39,518 bases of DNA from Metasolibacillus meyeri (GTDB taxonomy: Bacteria > Bacillota > Bacilli > Bacillales_A > Planococcaceae): NCBI RefSeq assembly GCF_003049505.1, contig NZ_PYWN01000043.1, positions 1 to 39,518 of the forward strand, written 5' to 3'. Of the stretch, positions 25,668 to 32,679 are shown in pieces. Both the position numbers and the translations under genes were made by a program. The notes beneath the pieces were generated by a model that did not search any database, was not told the DNA's origin, and saw only the letters and a program-made list of their open reading frames with translations. How positions within the stretch are numbered: the stretch's first letter is position 1; the number at the start of each line of letters is the position of its first letter.

Positions 25668-25673
25668 AGTTTG

Positions 25674-25715
25674 TTATTCGCTCAACGCACAGTGAAATTC
25701 GCTCAACGAATTATT
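25674..25715 (+). repeat. 21-bp-period tandem repeat, array D (2 units)
   Basis: Units 25674-25694 (TTATTCGCTCAACGCA...) and 25695-25715 (AAATTCGCTCAACGAA...). The second unit overlaps the stop codon of the convergent methyltransferase gene. Confidence 0.7.
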
Positions 25716-26334
25716 TTAGTGACACGATGTACAATCCGCCACAGTGAGAAATTTGCTCATATTGGACATTGTATTGTTCAGCTAACAACGTGCGAATTGT
25801 ATTTTCTACAAAATAAAATTCGTCGTGGTCCCAGCTATTTATATGTGCAAGCTTGCATGTTTCAAGGTGCTCTTCCGTTGTAAAGGAAATATCACCGATA
25901 TATAAATGGCCCGATGGCGTTAGATGTTTTAACATGTTTTCGATTAAAGTTATTTTTTCCTGATCCGTAAAATGATGTAACACATATGTGCATGTAATGG
26001 CATCGAATTGCGTATCAAGCTGTGCTGATGGCATGCCTTTTGCTAAATCCCACTCAAAAATATGCGCATTTGGCATTTTTTCTTTTGCAGCATCGACCAT
26101 TTTAGGTGAAAAATCGAAGGCTGTAATCGCGTTGCCTGCATCATATAATCTTTTTGCGAGCGTCCCTGTGCCAACACCAATATCTAAAATTGTTTGATTA
26201 GATGTGATGCTTTCGCAAATAGCTTCCAGCATTTTGTCATAACCTGCAAACGGATAGCGATTGCTTACTTCTGCCTCCGACACCGTTTTTTCATAATAAT
26301 CTGCCCAATGGTCAAAGCCTAATTTGTCTAACAT
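25711..26334 (-). CDS. Class I SAM-dependent methyltransferase (YrrT-like)
   Basis: 207 residues. Motif I LDIGVGTGTLAKRLYDAG near residues 50-67, motif II acidic ITAFDFS, motif III EWDLAKG and FDAITCTYVLHHF (motif IV), then LTPSGHLYIGDI. The N-terminal FDHWADYYEKTVSEAEVSNRYPFAGYDKML is the signature of the YrrT/small-molecule methyltransferase group. Substrate not predictable. Start ATG 26334 has AGGAGGA ahead. It is monocistronic; its stop lies in array D and its terminator just beyond. Confidence 0.88.
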   Translation of the reverse strand: MLDKLGFDHWADYYEKTVSEAEVSNRYPFAGYDKMLEAICESITSNQTILDIGVGTGTLAKRLYDAGNAITAFDFSPKMVDAAKEKMPNAHIFEWDLAKGMPSAQLDTQFDAITCTYVLHHFTDQEKITLIENMLKHLTPSGHLYIGDISFTTEEHLETCKLAHINSWDHDEFYFVENTIRTLLAEQYNVQYEQISHCGGLYIVSLK

Positions 26335-26517
26335 AAAAGAATCCTCCTGTTATAAGTGTGTATATTTAAATGAGCGTTGAATTTTTTTGTCATATGAAGC
26401 ACTCCTTTGCTAACAATTTAGATAATTTTGAAAATTATCTCGATTATTAGTTTATCAATAAATCGTTTATAGTTCCATATTTTTCTTTTATGGTAATATA
26501 AAAGAAGGAGGAGGGAA

Positions 26518-26547
26518 GTGTTTTCGAAATTTCCAGTTCAAAAGTAA
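26518..26547 (+). pseudogene. Aborted gene start (strong RBS plus 9 codons)
   Basis: AAGAAGGAGGAGG, one of the strongest ribosome binding sites in the window, precedes GTG 26518, but the frame ends after nine codons (VFSKFPVQK). The stop codon overlaps the first base of 21-bp array E. It looks like the head of a gene whose body has been replaced, paralleling the truncated sigma gene at 23290. It could also be a true short leader peptide. Confidence 0.4.
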
Positions 26548-26621
26548 AAGTTCGCCCGCAAAACGCCCATTAAAAAGCGAAATTCGCCCGCAAGGCAACC
26601 ATATTCGCTCAATTAAACTCA
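26547..26621 (+). repeat. 21-bp-period tandem repeat, array E (about 3.5 units)
   Basis: Full units 26547-26567 (AAAGTTCGCCCGCAAAACG), 26580-26600 (AAATTCGCCCGCAAGGC) and 26601-26621 (ATATTCGCTCAATTAAAC), plus a 12-base partial unit at 26568-26579. Same core as arrays A-D. Confidence 0.8.
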
Positions 26622-26668
26622 AAATAGGAGCTTGTCTAAATTTTTGAACAGCCTCAATAATCCATTCC

Positions 26669-26697
26669 TTGTAATTTTATTTCGTTAATGCTATAGT
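26669..26697 (+). promoter_or_regulatory. Promoter of the ABC-F attenuator leader
   Basis: TTGTAA (26669-26674), 17-base spacer, TATAGT (26692-26697). Expected transcript start near 26704, giving a leader of about 300 bases before the ABC-F start. Confidence 0.6.
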
Positions 26698-26725
26698 AAT
26701 AAAAATATTTTCGAAGGGATGATGG

Positions 26726-26785
26726 ATGGAGCATGAGCAAATAATTCTATTTTTACATGTAAAATGTATACGCATTTTCAACTAA
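26726..26785 (+). CDS. Leader peptide, 19 residues, of the ABC-F gene
   Basis: ATG 26726, 8 bases after GAAGG, encodes MEHEQIILFLHVKCIRIFN and stops at 26783-26785. It is rich in Ile, Leu and Phe, like macrolide/lincosamide-type attenuator peptides. The antiterminator strand AGGATTAG begins 4 bases after its stop codon. A ribosome stalled on this peptide would change folding of the following RNA. Other ATGs nearby (26719, 26722, 26733) give only 3-5 codon frames. Confidence 0.6.
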   Translation: MEHEQIILFLHVKCIRIFN

Positions 26786-26788
26786 AAT

Positions 26789-26957
26789 AGGATTAGTATG
26801 CCCATTTCTCAAACGCGAAAATAGCTTGATGGTATTTCAGCAGGTGTTCTAGCTGGAATAAAACGAAGAGCACAGAGTTTAAAAACCTAAATCAAGGCGC
26901 AATTGATTACATATGGAATTCTAATCCTTCTGAAAACTTTTTCAGGAGGATTTTTTT
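26789..26957 (+). promoter_or_regulatory. Transcription attenuator (antiterminator plus terminator) of the ABC-F gene
   Basis: The terminator stem AATCCT-T-CTGAAAA (26923-26936) pairs with TTTTCAG-G-AGGATT (26939-26952) and runs into TTTTTTT. AGGATTAG at 26789-26796 is perfectly complementary to CTAATCCT at 26921-26928, the 5' side of the terminator, so it can act as antiterminator. A further TTCAGC/GCTGGAA hairpin lies between. With the leader peptide upstream this is the layout of antibiotic-induced ribosome-mediated attenuation. Confidence 0.75.
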
Positions 26958-27000
26958 GTCTATGCGTGTACACCAATCTAAAGAAAAGGTGGACATGATG

Positions 27001-28455
27001 ATGACCAACAACATACTTGTAAAAAATGTAACATTTCAATACGATACGATGATGCAGCCAATTTTCAAAGATTTGCAGTTGAATATTCATGAAAATTGGA
27101 AGCTAGGACTTGTAGGGAGAAACGGGCGAGGGAAAACGACCTTTTTTAAGCTCTTGTTAAATGAACTTGCCTACGAGGGGACGATTCAAACGCATTTGAT
27201 GTTTACTTATTTTCCTACATATCCAGACACACAACGAACAGTTTTAGCTATCTTTGAGGAGGCGGAAATTTGGGAGATTGAGCGTGAGCTGGCGTTGATG
27301 GATTTGCCAACGTCGATTTTAAATAAACCGTTTGGTGTTTTAAGCGGTGGTGAGCAAATAAAAATACTACTCATTGCACTGTTTTTAAATGAGCATGCAT
27401 TCCCTTTAATCGATGAGCCAACGAATAATTTGGATTTACATGGCCGAAAAATTGTCAGCAACTATTTAAAAAGCAAGAAAGGCTTTATTGTTATTAGCCA
27501 CGATGAAAGCTTCTTAAATGAATGCATCGATCATATACTCGCCATTAACAAAGCGTCGATTGACTTAATCAAAGGAGATATTGCGACATGGAAATATGAA
27601 AAGGCCAACGCGGATCGTTTGACAGAGGAGATGAACACACAGCTAAAAGGCGAGATTAAAAGGCTCGATGCAGTCGCAAAACGTGTCAGCGATTGGGGAA
27701 CGCGAAAGGAACAAAGCTCGAATGATGCAGCAGCAAGGCGAACAGCAGCAAAGCATATGAAGCGCTCAAAGGCGATTAAAAAGCGCACGGAGGTACTTAT
27801 TGAAGAAAAGGTGAGTTTAATTGATAATATCGAAAAGCCTGCTGAGCTGAAAATGCATGTTGCACAGCCAAAGAAGCAGCTATTATTTTTCAGAGATTTT
27901 ACAATTTTAAGAGATGGTGTGCCACTATTTAAGCCGATTACTGTAGATGTTTATCCGAATGAGCGTTTTTTTATTGAAGGAGAAAATGGTGCTGGAAAAT
28001 CAACGTTATTAAAATTTATTTTAGGTGTAGAGTCATTTGACACAGCTGGTGATTATCGTATTCATTTACCAGAAAATACGTCCATATTTCATCAAAATAG
28101 TGCGGATAATGTAAATTATTTAGCTATCGTTGATGAATTAACGAAAGGGGAGCGTGAGGAATATTGGCATATGCTACGTCAATTAGGCATTGAGCGCTCA
28201 AAATTTACAGATAGAACTAGTGCCACATGGAGCGCGGGACAGGCAAAAAAAGCATTTTTAGCAAAGGCATTGCTTAGGCAAAATGCGGTATTTGCATGGG
28301 ATGAAGTGACGAACCATCTTGATCTATTCGTCATCGATCAACTGATTGCTGCCATTCAGAAATATGAACCAACGATGATTAGCATTGACCATAATGGGCA
28401 CTATGTTGATGCGATTGCGACGAAGAAAATTCAATTAATCAAGGAAGACAAGTGA
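27001..28455 (+). CDS. ABC-F ATPase, Lsa-like (ribosome protection, antibiotic resistance type)
   Basis: About 484 residues, no membrane helices. Two ATPase domains: first Walker A GRNGRGKTT, signature LSGGEQ, Walker B LIDEPTNNLDLHG; second Walker A GENGAGKST, a degenerate signature WSAGQAKKAFLAKALL and WDEVTNHLDLF. The basic helical linker KRLDAVAKRVSDWGTRKEQSSNDAAARRTAAKHMKRSKAIKKR is the ribosome-entering segment of antibiotic-resistance ABC-F proteins. The start WKLGLVGRNGRGKTT and the YFPTYPD segment point to the Lsa/Vga group, which dislodges lincosamides, streptogramin A or pleuromutilins. Start choice: ATG 27001 with AAAGGTGG 8 bases ahead; the frame is open back to 26956, at the terminator T-run. 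Regulated by the attenuator upstream. Confidence 0.88.
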   Translation: MTNNILVKNVTFQYDTMMQPIFKDLQLNIHENWKLGLVGRNGRGKTTFFKLLLNELAYEGTIQTHLMFTYFPTYPDTQRTVLAIFEEAEIWEIERELALMDLPTSILNKPFGVLSGGEQIKILLIALFLNEHAFPLIDEPTNNLDLHGRKIVSNYLKSKKGFIVISHDESFLNECIDHILAINKASIDLIKGDIATWKYEKANADRLTEEMNTQLKGEIKRLDAVAKRVSDWGTRKEQSSNDAAARRTAAKHMKRSKAIKKRTEVLIEEKVSLIDNIEKPAELKMHVAQPKKQLLFFRDFTILRDGVPLFKPITVDVYPNERFFIEGENGAGKSTLLKFILGVESFDTAGDYRIHLPENTSIFHQNSADNVNYLAIVDELTKGEREEYWHMLRQLGIERSKFTDRTSATWSAGQAKKAFLAKALLRQNAVFAWDEVTNHLDLFVIDQLIAAIQKYEPTMISIDHNGHYVDAIATKKIQLIKEDK

Positions 28456-28553
28456 GTATACATCAATCAAAGGTCTAATTTTTTAGCTAACTAGATTTTG
28501 TTAAAATGGTCGTATGACATTGCAGCAAAATAAGCTTTGCTAAAGGGGACTAT

Positions 28554-28952
28554 ATGATGCAAATAGCGCAAATAAGAATAGCACGTCCTACGAACCAACT
28601 TGACGAAGTAGTACGTTTCTATTGTGAAGGGCTAGGTTTAAGAAAAATCGGTTCTTTTGAAGGCCATGCAGGATATGATGGTGTGATGATTGGGCTACCT
28701 GGATTTGATTATCATTTGGAGTTTACTCAACATATAAATGGTAGTCCATGTCCTGCGCCGACTAAAGATAATCTACTAGTATTTTATCTTCCTAATCTTG
28801 AAATAATAAAAGAAATGACAAATCGGTTGAATGCCATGGGATATAAGTCTGTTTTACCAGAAAATCCGTATTGGGATGAGTTAGGAATCACCTTTGAAGA
28901 CCCTGATGGTTGGAGAATTGTCTTAATGAATTCCAATGGGATACATGGCTAA
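28554..28952 (+). CDS. VOC-family (glyoxalase-like) protein, YycE-like
   Basis: 132 residues, one vicinal-oxygen-chelate domain made of two beta-alpha-beta-beta-beta modules. The N-terminal module is IAQIRIARPTNQLDEVVRFYCEGLGLRKIGSFEGH and the C-terminal module ends ITFEDPDGWRIVLMN. Candidate metal ligands are His/Glu residues, including the final-strand region, but the usual Glu of the last strand is not obvious. Matches the YycE type of bleomycin-resistance/dioxygenase-superfamily proteins; substrate unknown. Start ATG 28554 (or 28557) with AGGGGA ahead. Hairpins at 28960 and 28988 follow. Confidence 0.8.
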   Translation: MMQIAQIRIARPTNQLDEVVRFYCEGLGLRKIGSFEGHAGYDGVMIGLPGFDYHLEFTQHINGSPCPAPTKDNLLVFYLPNLEIIKEMTNRLNAMGYKSVLPENPYWDELGITFEDPDGWRIVLMNSNGIHG

Positions 28953-28959
28953 GCAATCT

Positions 28960-28984
28960 CAGGGGGCTGTGAACCCCCTGTTTG
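28960..28984 (+). terminator. Hairpin after the VOC gene
   Basis: CAGGGGG (28960-28966) pairs with CCCCCTG (28974-28980), loop CTGTGAA, followed by only TTTG. Probably a weak terminator. Confidence 0.6.
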
Positions 28985-28987
28985 CGA

Positions 28988-29033
28988 ATCGTTGTCTGAA
29001 AGTGGACGAGCGTGTCACTTTTCAGACAACGAT
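28988..29033. other. Hairpin overlapping the 3' end of the racemase gene
   Basis: ATCGTTGTCTGAAA..GTG pairs with CAC..TTTTCAGACAACGAT (one-base bulge), loop GACGAGCGTGT. The racemase stop codon (29015-29017) lies in one arm. Related in stem or loop to the hairpins at 2066 and 11186. Confidence 0.7.
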
Positions 29034-29710
29034 TTATTTACCGCTTCCAATGCATGAATAACAGTCGTATCAAATAAAGGAATGCTCGCATCATCCTTTT
29101 TGACCAATAAGCCAATTTCGGTACAGCCTAGTATGACACCTTCTGCTCCTGCCGCCACTAAATTGTGGATGACCTCTTGGTAAAACGTGCGTGATGTGGG
29201 CTGAATAATGCCTAAGCATAGCTCCTCAAAAATAATTTGATTGATACGTGCTCGTTCTGCTTGTGAGGGTATTAATACATTGATGCCACTTGCTTCGATG
29301 CGAGCCTTGTAAAAATCATGCTCCATCGTATATTTCGTGCCTAATAAGCCAATTGTGCTTATATTTATTTTTTTGATTTGTGTTGCAGTTGCATCTGCAA
29401 TATGTAAAATTGGGATGCTTATTTGTTCTTCGATTTGCTCCACTACTTTATGCATTGTATTTGTACAAATCACAATAAAGTCTGCGCCAGCTTTCTGTAG
29501 GGAGAGCGCGGCATTCGCTAAAACATCACCTGCTTTTTCCCATGCTCCTTCTGCTTGATAATGCTCAATTTCTTGAAAATCGACGCTATACAATACACAT
29601 TTTGCTGAATGTAAGCCACCTAATCTCTTTTTTATTTCTTGGTTAATAATGCGGTAATATTCTGCTGAGGATTCCCAGCTCATGCCACCAATAAGCCCGA
29701 TTGTTTTCAT
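29015..29710 (-). CDS. Aspartate/glutamate racemase-family protein
   Basis: 231 residues. The start MKTIGLIGGMSWESSAEYYRIIN is characteristic of the PLP-independent aspartate racemase family (YgeA/RacX). The two catalytic-cysteine regions are present: IVICTNTMHKV (about residue 80) and EGVILGCTEIGLLV (about residue 190). It interconverts D and L amino acids by a two-base mechanism; RacX-type members have broad specificity. Start ATG 29710 has GGTGGAGGG about 7 bases ahead; the frame is open to 29740. The last codons and the stop form one arm of a hairpin. Confidence 0.9.
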   Translation of the reverse strand: MKTIGLIGGMSWESSAEYYRIINQEIKKRLGGLHSAKCVLYSVDFQEIEHYQAEGAWEKAGDVLANAALSLQKAGADFIVICTNTMHKVVEQIEEQISIPILHIADATATQIKKINISTIGLLGTKYTMEHDFYKARIEASGINVLIPSQAERARINQIIFEELCLGIIQPTSRTFYQEVIHNLVAAGAEGVILGCTEIGLLVKKDDASIPLFDTTVIHALEAVNKSLSEK

Positions 29711-29801
29711 ACGATTTCCCTCCACCTTGTGAATAAACATATTATAACAAATTGCAACTTCAAAAAGATAGGATGCGTCTTAACAAGCGAGGAGTGATAG
29801 G

Positions 29802-30425
29802 ATGAAAGAAATAATCAAAATATTGAATCAAATAAGGGGCATTACACAAACTGGATTAGCCTATACAAAAGACCCGTATGATGAAGAACGATACATAGAA
29901 TTAGAAGCAATGGCGAAAAAATTAATCGCGCAGTTAACCACGCTTAATTACGAAGAAATTAATGTGATTTTTTCCGCTGAGGAGGGCTATGCGACGCCGA
30001 AAACAGATATCCGCTGTGTCGTATTTAATGACCAGCAACAACTATTGTTAGTAAAAGAAAAGAGCGATAATTGTTGGGCGTTACCTGGAGGATGGGCAGA
30101 TATCGGCTTATCTCCAAGTGAAGTCGCTGTAAAAGAGGTAAAGGAAGAGGCCGGTTTGACCGTACAGCCAATGAGAGTGCTAGCGATTATGGATAAGTAT
30201 AAACATAATTTTGCACCAGAGTTCTCCTATATTTATAAAATATTTATTCAATGTGCAATTGTAAGTGGAGAAACAAGCACAGGCTTGGAAACAGAGGATG
30301 TGGCCTTTTTTAATTTACAGCAAATAGAGGATTTACGCTTATCAAATAGAAGAAATACCCTAGAGCAAATAAAGTTGATGTTTGAATACGGCTTCAATCC
30401 ACATAAAGAAGTGTATTTTGACTAA
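29802..30425 (+). CDS. Nudix hydrolase with N-terminal Nudix_N domain
   Basis: 207 residues. An N-terminal helical domain of about 60 residues (IIKILNQIRGITQTGLAYTKDPYDEERYIELEAMA) marks the Nudix_N subgroup. The Nudix box GGWADIGLSPSEVAVKEVKEEAGL keeps the metal-binding E-E pair, with the leading Glu replaced by Leu and Arg by Lys, as is usual for this subgroup (GGWADV.LSPSE). Probable nucleoside-diphosphate-linked substrate, unknown. Start ATG 29802 has GAGGAGTG ahead. First gene of a three-gene operon with a HAD phosphatase (16 bases downstream) and a reductase. Confidence 0.88.
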   Translation: MKEIIKILNQIRGITQTGLAYTKDPYDEERYIELEAMAKKLIAQLTTLNYEEINVIFSAEEGYATPKTDIRCVVFNDQQQLLLVKEKSDNCWALPGGWADIGLSPSEVAVKEVKEEAGLTVQPMRVLAIMDKYKHNFAPEFSYIYKIFIQCAIVSGETSTGLETEDVAFFNLQQIEDLRLSNRRNTLEQIKLMFEYGFNPHKEVYFD

Positions 30426-30441
30426 ATAGGGGGGAATTCAA

Positions 30442-31083
30442 ATGAAAGCGATTATATTCGATTTTGATGGAACGTTAGCAAACACATTGCCAATATGTTT
30501 TTATGCGTTTCAAAGTGTTTTTAAGCAATTTGATGATAAAGATTTAACATCTGAGGATATTGTGAAAATGTTCGGTCCTTCTGAAACAGGGATTATTCGA
30601 GAAAATTTGCAAAATCCAAATAAAGCAGAGGCCATTGAGCTTTATTATGAAAAATATGCGGAAAGTCATACGCAATTTGTCAAGCCAAATGATGAAATTA
30701 CAGAGCTACTATATGATTTGAAAGATTCGGGTATGAAGCTTGCTATTTTCACAGGGAAGGCAAGAAGGAGCTTGGATATTTCCTTGCAGGCACTACAGAT
30801 GGATGGCTTATTTGATGTCATCATTACAGGGGATGATGTAGTGGAGCCAAAGCCCGCGCCAGAAGGCTTATTTAAGGCATTAGCTTTATTAGAAGTTGAC
30901 TATACAGAAGCGATTTTTGTAGGTGATAGCGAGGCGGATATTGTTGCTGGTTTACAGGCAAACGTACAGACGGTTGGGGTACATTGGCTACCTGATTATC
31001 AAACGGCTGCATTTATGCAAGCCCCTCACCATATTGTGGAGCATGTCGCACAGTTTAAGGATTTAATAGGGGAGATGAAATGA
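30442..31083 (+). CDS. HAD-superfamily phosphatase (Gph/PpaX-like)
   Basis: 213 residues. Motif I FDFDGTLANT (catalytic Asp 8 and Asp 10), helical cap at about 17-85, motif II IFTGKARRS, motif III KPAPEGLFKAL and motif IV FVGDSEADIVAGLQA. It hydrolyses a phosphomonoester; candidates include phosphoglycolate or pyrophosphate-type substrates, not decidable here. Start ATG 30442 behind AGGGGGG. The reductase gene starts 4 bases before its end (ATGA overlap). The neighbour Nudix enzyme could supply a sugar-phosphate or nucleotide product for it (inference). Confidence 0.9.
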   Translation: MKAIIFDFDGTLANTLPICFYAFQSVFKQFDDKDLTSEDIVKMFGPSETGIIRENLQNPNKAEAIELYYEKYAESHTQFVKPNDEITELLYDLKDSGMKLAIFTGKARRSLDISLQALQMDGLFDVIITGDDVVEPKPAPEGLFKALALLEVDYTEAIFVGDSEADIVAGLQANVQTVGVHWLPDYQTAAFMQAPHHIVEHVAQFKDLIGEMK

Positions 31084-31877
31084 AAAAACTATTAATTTTA
31101 GGCGCAAGCGGGTTAGTAGGGAAAGCTTTAGTGGAGGAATGTCGTCACCATTTTGATGTCTATGGTACGTATTTTTCGTCAGCGGTAAATTTGCCTAAAG
31201 AAAAGCAATTTTATTTGAACTTTCAGCAAGGTGCGGTGTCAAAAATTATAGAAGCGGTTCAGCTTGACATCGTTATATCCAGTTTACAAGGGGATTATGC
31301 GAAACAGCTTGCGTTACATAAAGAGTTAGCCAATTCATTGCAAACGACACTGTATTTTATATCCACAACAAATGTCTTTGATGGTGATTTGACGAGGCAT
31401 CATACTGAAAGTGATACACCGATTTCGAAATCGGATTATGGCAAATTCAAAATTGCATGTGAAAACATGCTGATGGAAAGCTTACAGGAGCGTTGCTGTA
31501 TCGTGCGTATACCAGGTATATGGGGCAAGGATTGTCTGCGTTTGCGCAAGCTGAAGGAAGACATTGCGATGAACAAGCCAATCAAGCCTTATAGCAATTT
31601 ACAATGGAATTTTCTACTAGACGTACAGCTCGCTAAACAATTGCGCTTTATTTTGGAGAAGGGGCTATCAGGCATCATTCATTTAGGCGCAACGGATATG
31701 CTGACGGAAAGTGCCTTTTATGAACAATTGTTACCTGAACAAGTGGCAATGGAGCCTGTGCCATATGAAGATGCGAAAAGCACCTATTATTTTGGCTTAA
31801 AAACCGAGCAACCAAATCGTCTACCAAGTGATTTGTATATAACAAATGAACAGATTATTGCTTATTTAACGAATTAA
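31080..31877 (+). CDS. RmlD/SDR-type NAD(P)-dependent reductase or epimerase
   Basis: 265 residues, extended short-chain dehydrogenase fold. Nucleotide loop GASGLVGKAL (8-17), FISTTNVFDGD where family members have S/T-VFDG, active-site YGKFK (YxxxK) and the RIPGIWG segment typical of dTDP-4-dehydrorhamnose reductase-like proteins. No rhamnose genes lie nearby, so the substrate is open. Coupled by 4-base overlap to the HAD gene and closed by a bidirectional terminator. Confidence 0.85.
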   Translation: MKKLLILGASGLVGKALVEECRHHFDVYGTYFSSAVNLPKEKQFYLNFQQGAVSKIIEAVQLDIVISSLQGDYAKQLALHKELANSLQTTLYFISTTNVFDGDLTRHHTESDTPISKSDYGKFKIACENMLMESLQERCCIVRIPGIWGKDCLRLRKLKEDIAMNKPIKPYSNLQWNFLLDVQLAKQLRFILEKGLSGIIHLGATDMLTESAFYEQLLPEQVAMEPVPYEDAKSTYYFGLKTEQPNRLPSDLYITNEQIIAYLTN

Positions 31878-31919
31878 AAAATGGTTCTAGTCAGTTAAGT
31901 GATGGCTAGAACCATTTTC
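31878..31919. terminator. Bidirectional terminator
   Basis: AAAATGGTTCTAG pairs with CTAGAACCATTTT; A-run on the left, T-run on the right, between the convergent reductase and CGNR genes. Confidence 0.88.
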
Positions 31920-31922
31920 TTG

Positions 31923-32558
31923 CTACGCTTTTGGCAATTGTTTTTGACTTATTTTCTTTTTGTAATGACGTTGCGCTTTTGCCCTGTTACCACAATCCTC
32001 CATTGAACACCAACGGCGACTTTTATTTCTACTTACATCGCAAAACAATACTCCACAAGGCTCTCCTTCACATAGCTTCACTCTGTTGATATCTTCTGAA
32101 AGTAAAAGGTTGACTGCTGACTGTACAATTGGCCACAGCATACAATTCATTTCCTGTTGCCCCTTGTAAAATGTGAAAGCATATCCACGATTCTTTGGAG
32201 TAATTTCGACTAAGCTGTACGCTTGATTTACATATTTGTTTAAAATAGCTAAATCTAAAGAATTGCCCTGCTGACCAGTAGCTACTGCTTTGAATAAACG
32301 GAAAATAGCTTCTCGCAATTCTATCGCATTTGCAAGCGCTTTTTCAGCTTGATGTGGAGAAATTTCTGCCTGCTCAAGCAAATGCTTTTCTTGAGAAAGC
32401 GTGATAATTTCCATCTGCTTACTCCAATAGACAAGTGTTTCATAATTTATTAGCCTTTCAATTGGCTGCTCTCTATTATGCCAGCTAGCGGTGTTCGCAA
32501 AATTTAAACATAATCGTTCACCAATAAAAGTGACTGCATCGGTATTTATTTTAGACAT
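31923..32558 (-). CDS. CGNR zinc-finger / ABATE-domain transcriptional regulator
   Basis: 211 residues. The N-terminal ABATE domain starts FIGERLCLNFANTASWHNREQPIERL; the C-terminal CGNR zinc finger reads CEGEPCGVLFCDVSRN..RRWCSMEDCGNRAK, with four-cysteine metal binding and the name-giving CGNR. Such proteins are putative stress-response regulators binding DNA through the finger. Start ATG 32558 has GGGGG about 7 bases ahead; the frame stays open to 32849, but across the divergent promoter. Divergent from a DinB-family gene that carries an operator-like dyad at its promoter, which makes that gene a likely target (inference). Confidence 0.88.
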   Translation of the reverse strand: MSKINTDAVTFIGERLCLNFANTASWHNREQPIERLINYETLVYWSKQMEIITLSQEKHLLEQAEISPHQAEKALANAIELREAIFRLFKAVATGQQGNSLDLAILNKYVNQAYSLVEITPKNRGYAFTFYKGQQEMNCMLWPIVQSAVNLLLSEDINRVKLCEGEPCGVLFCDVSRNKSRRWCSMEDCGNRAKAQRHYKKKISQKQLPKA

Positions 32559-32595
32559 CTGCAATGCCCCCTTATCATAACTATTATAAGAGAGT

Positions 32596-32655
32596 TTGAC
32601 AGTTAGAATCAAAAATTTTATAATATAACCATCTAAAGTATTATAGAAGGTTATA
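32596..32655 (+). promoter_or_regulatory. Consensus SigA promoter with downstream dyad for the DinB-family gene
   Basis: TTGACA (32596-32601), 17-base spacer, TATAAT (32619-32624): both hexamers are perfect. TATAACC (32624-32630) and GGTTATA (32649-32655) form an inverted repeat from the -10 to just upstream of the ribosome binding site, well placed for a repressor. Confidence 0.82.
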
Positions 32656-32679
32656 AAAGTGTGGCTGGAGGAAGTAAAT

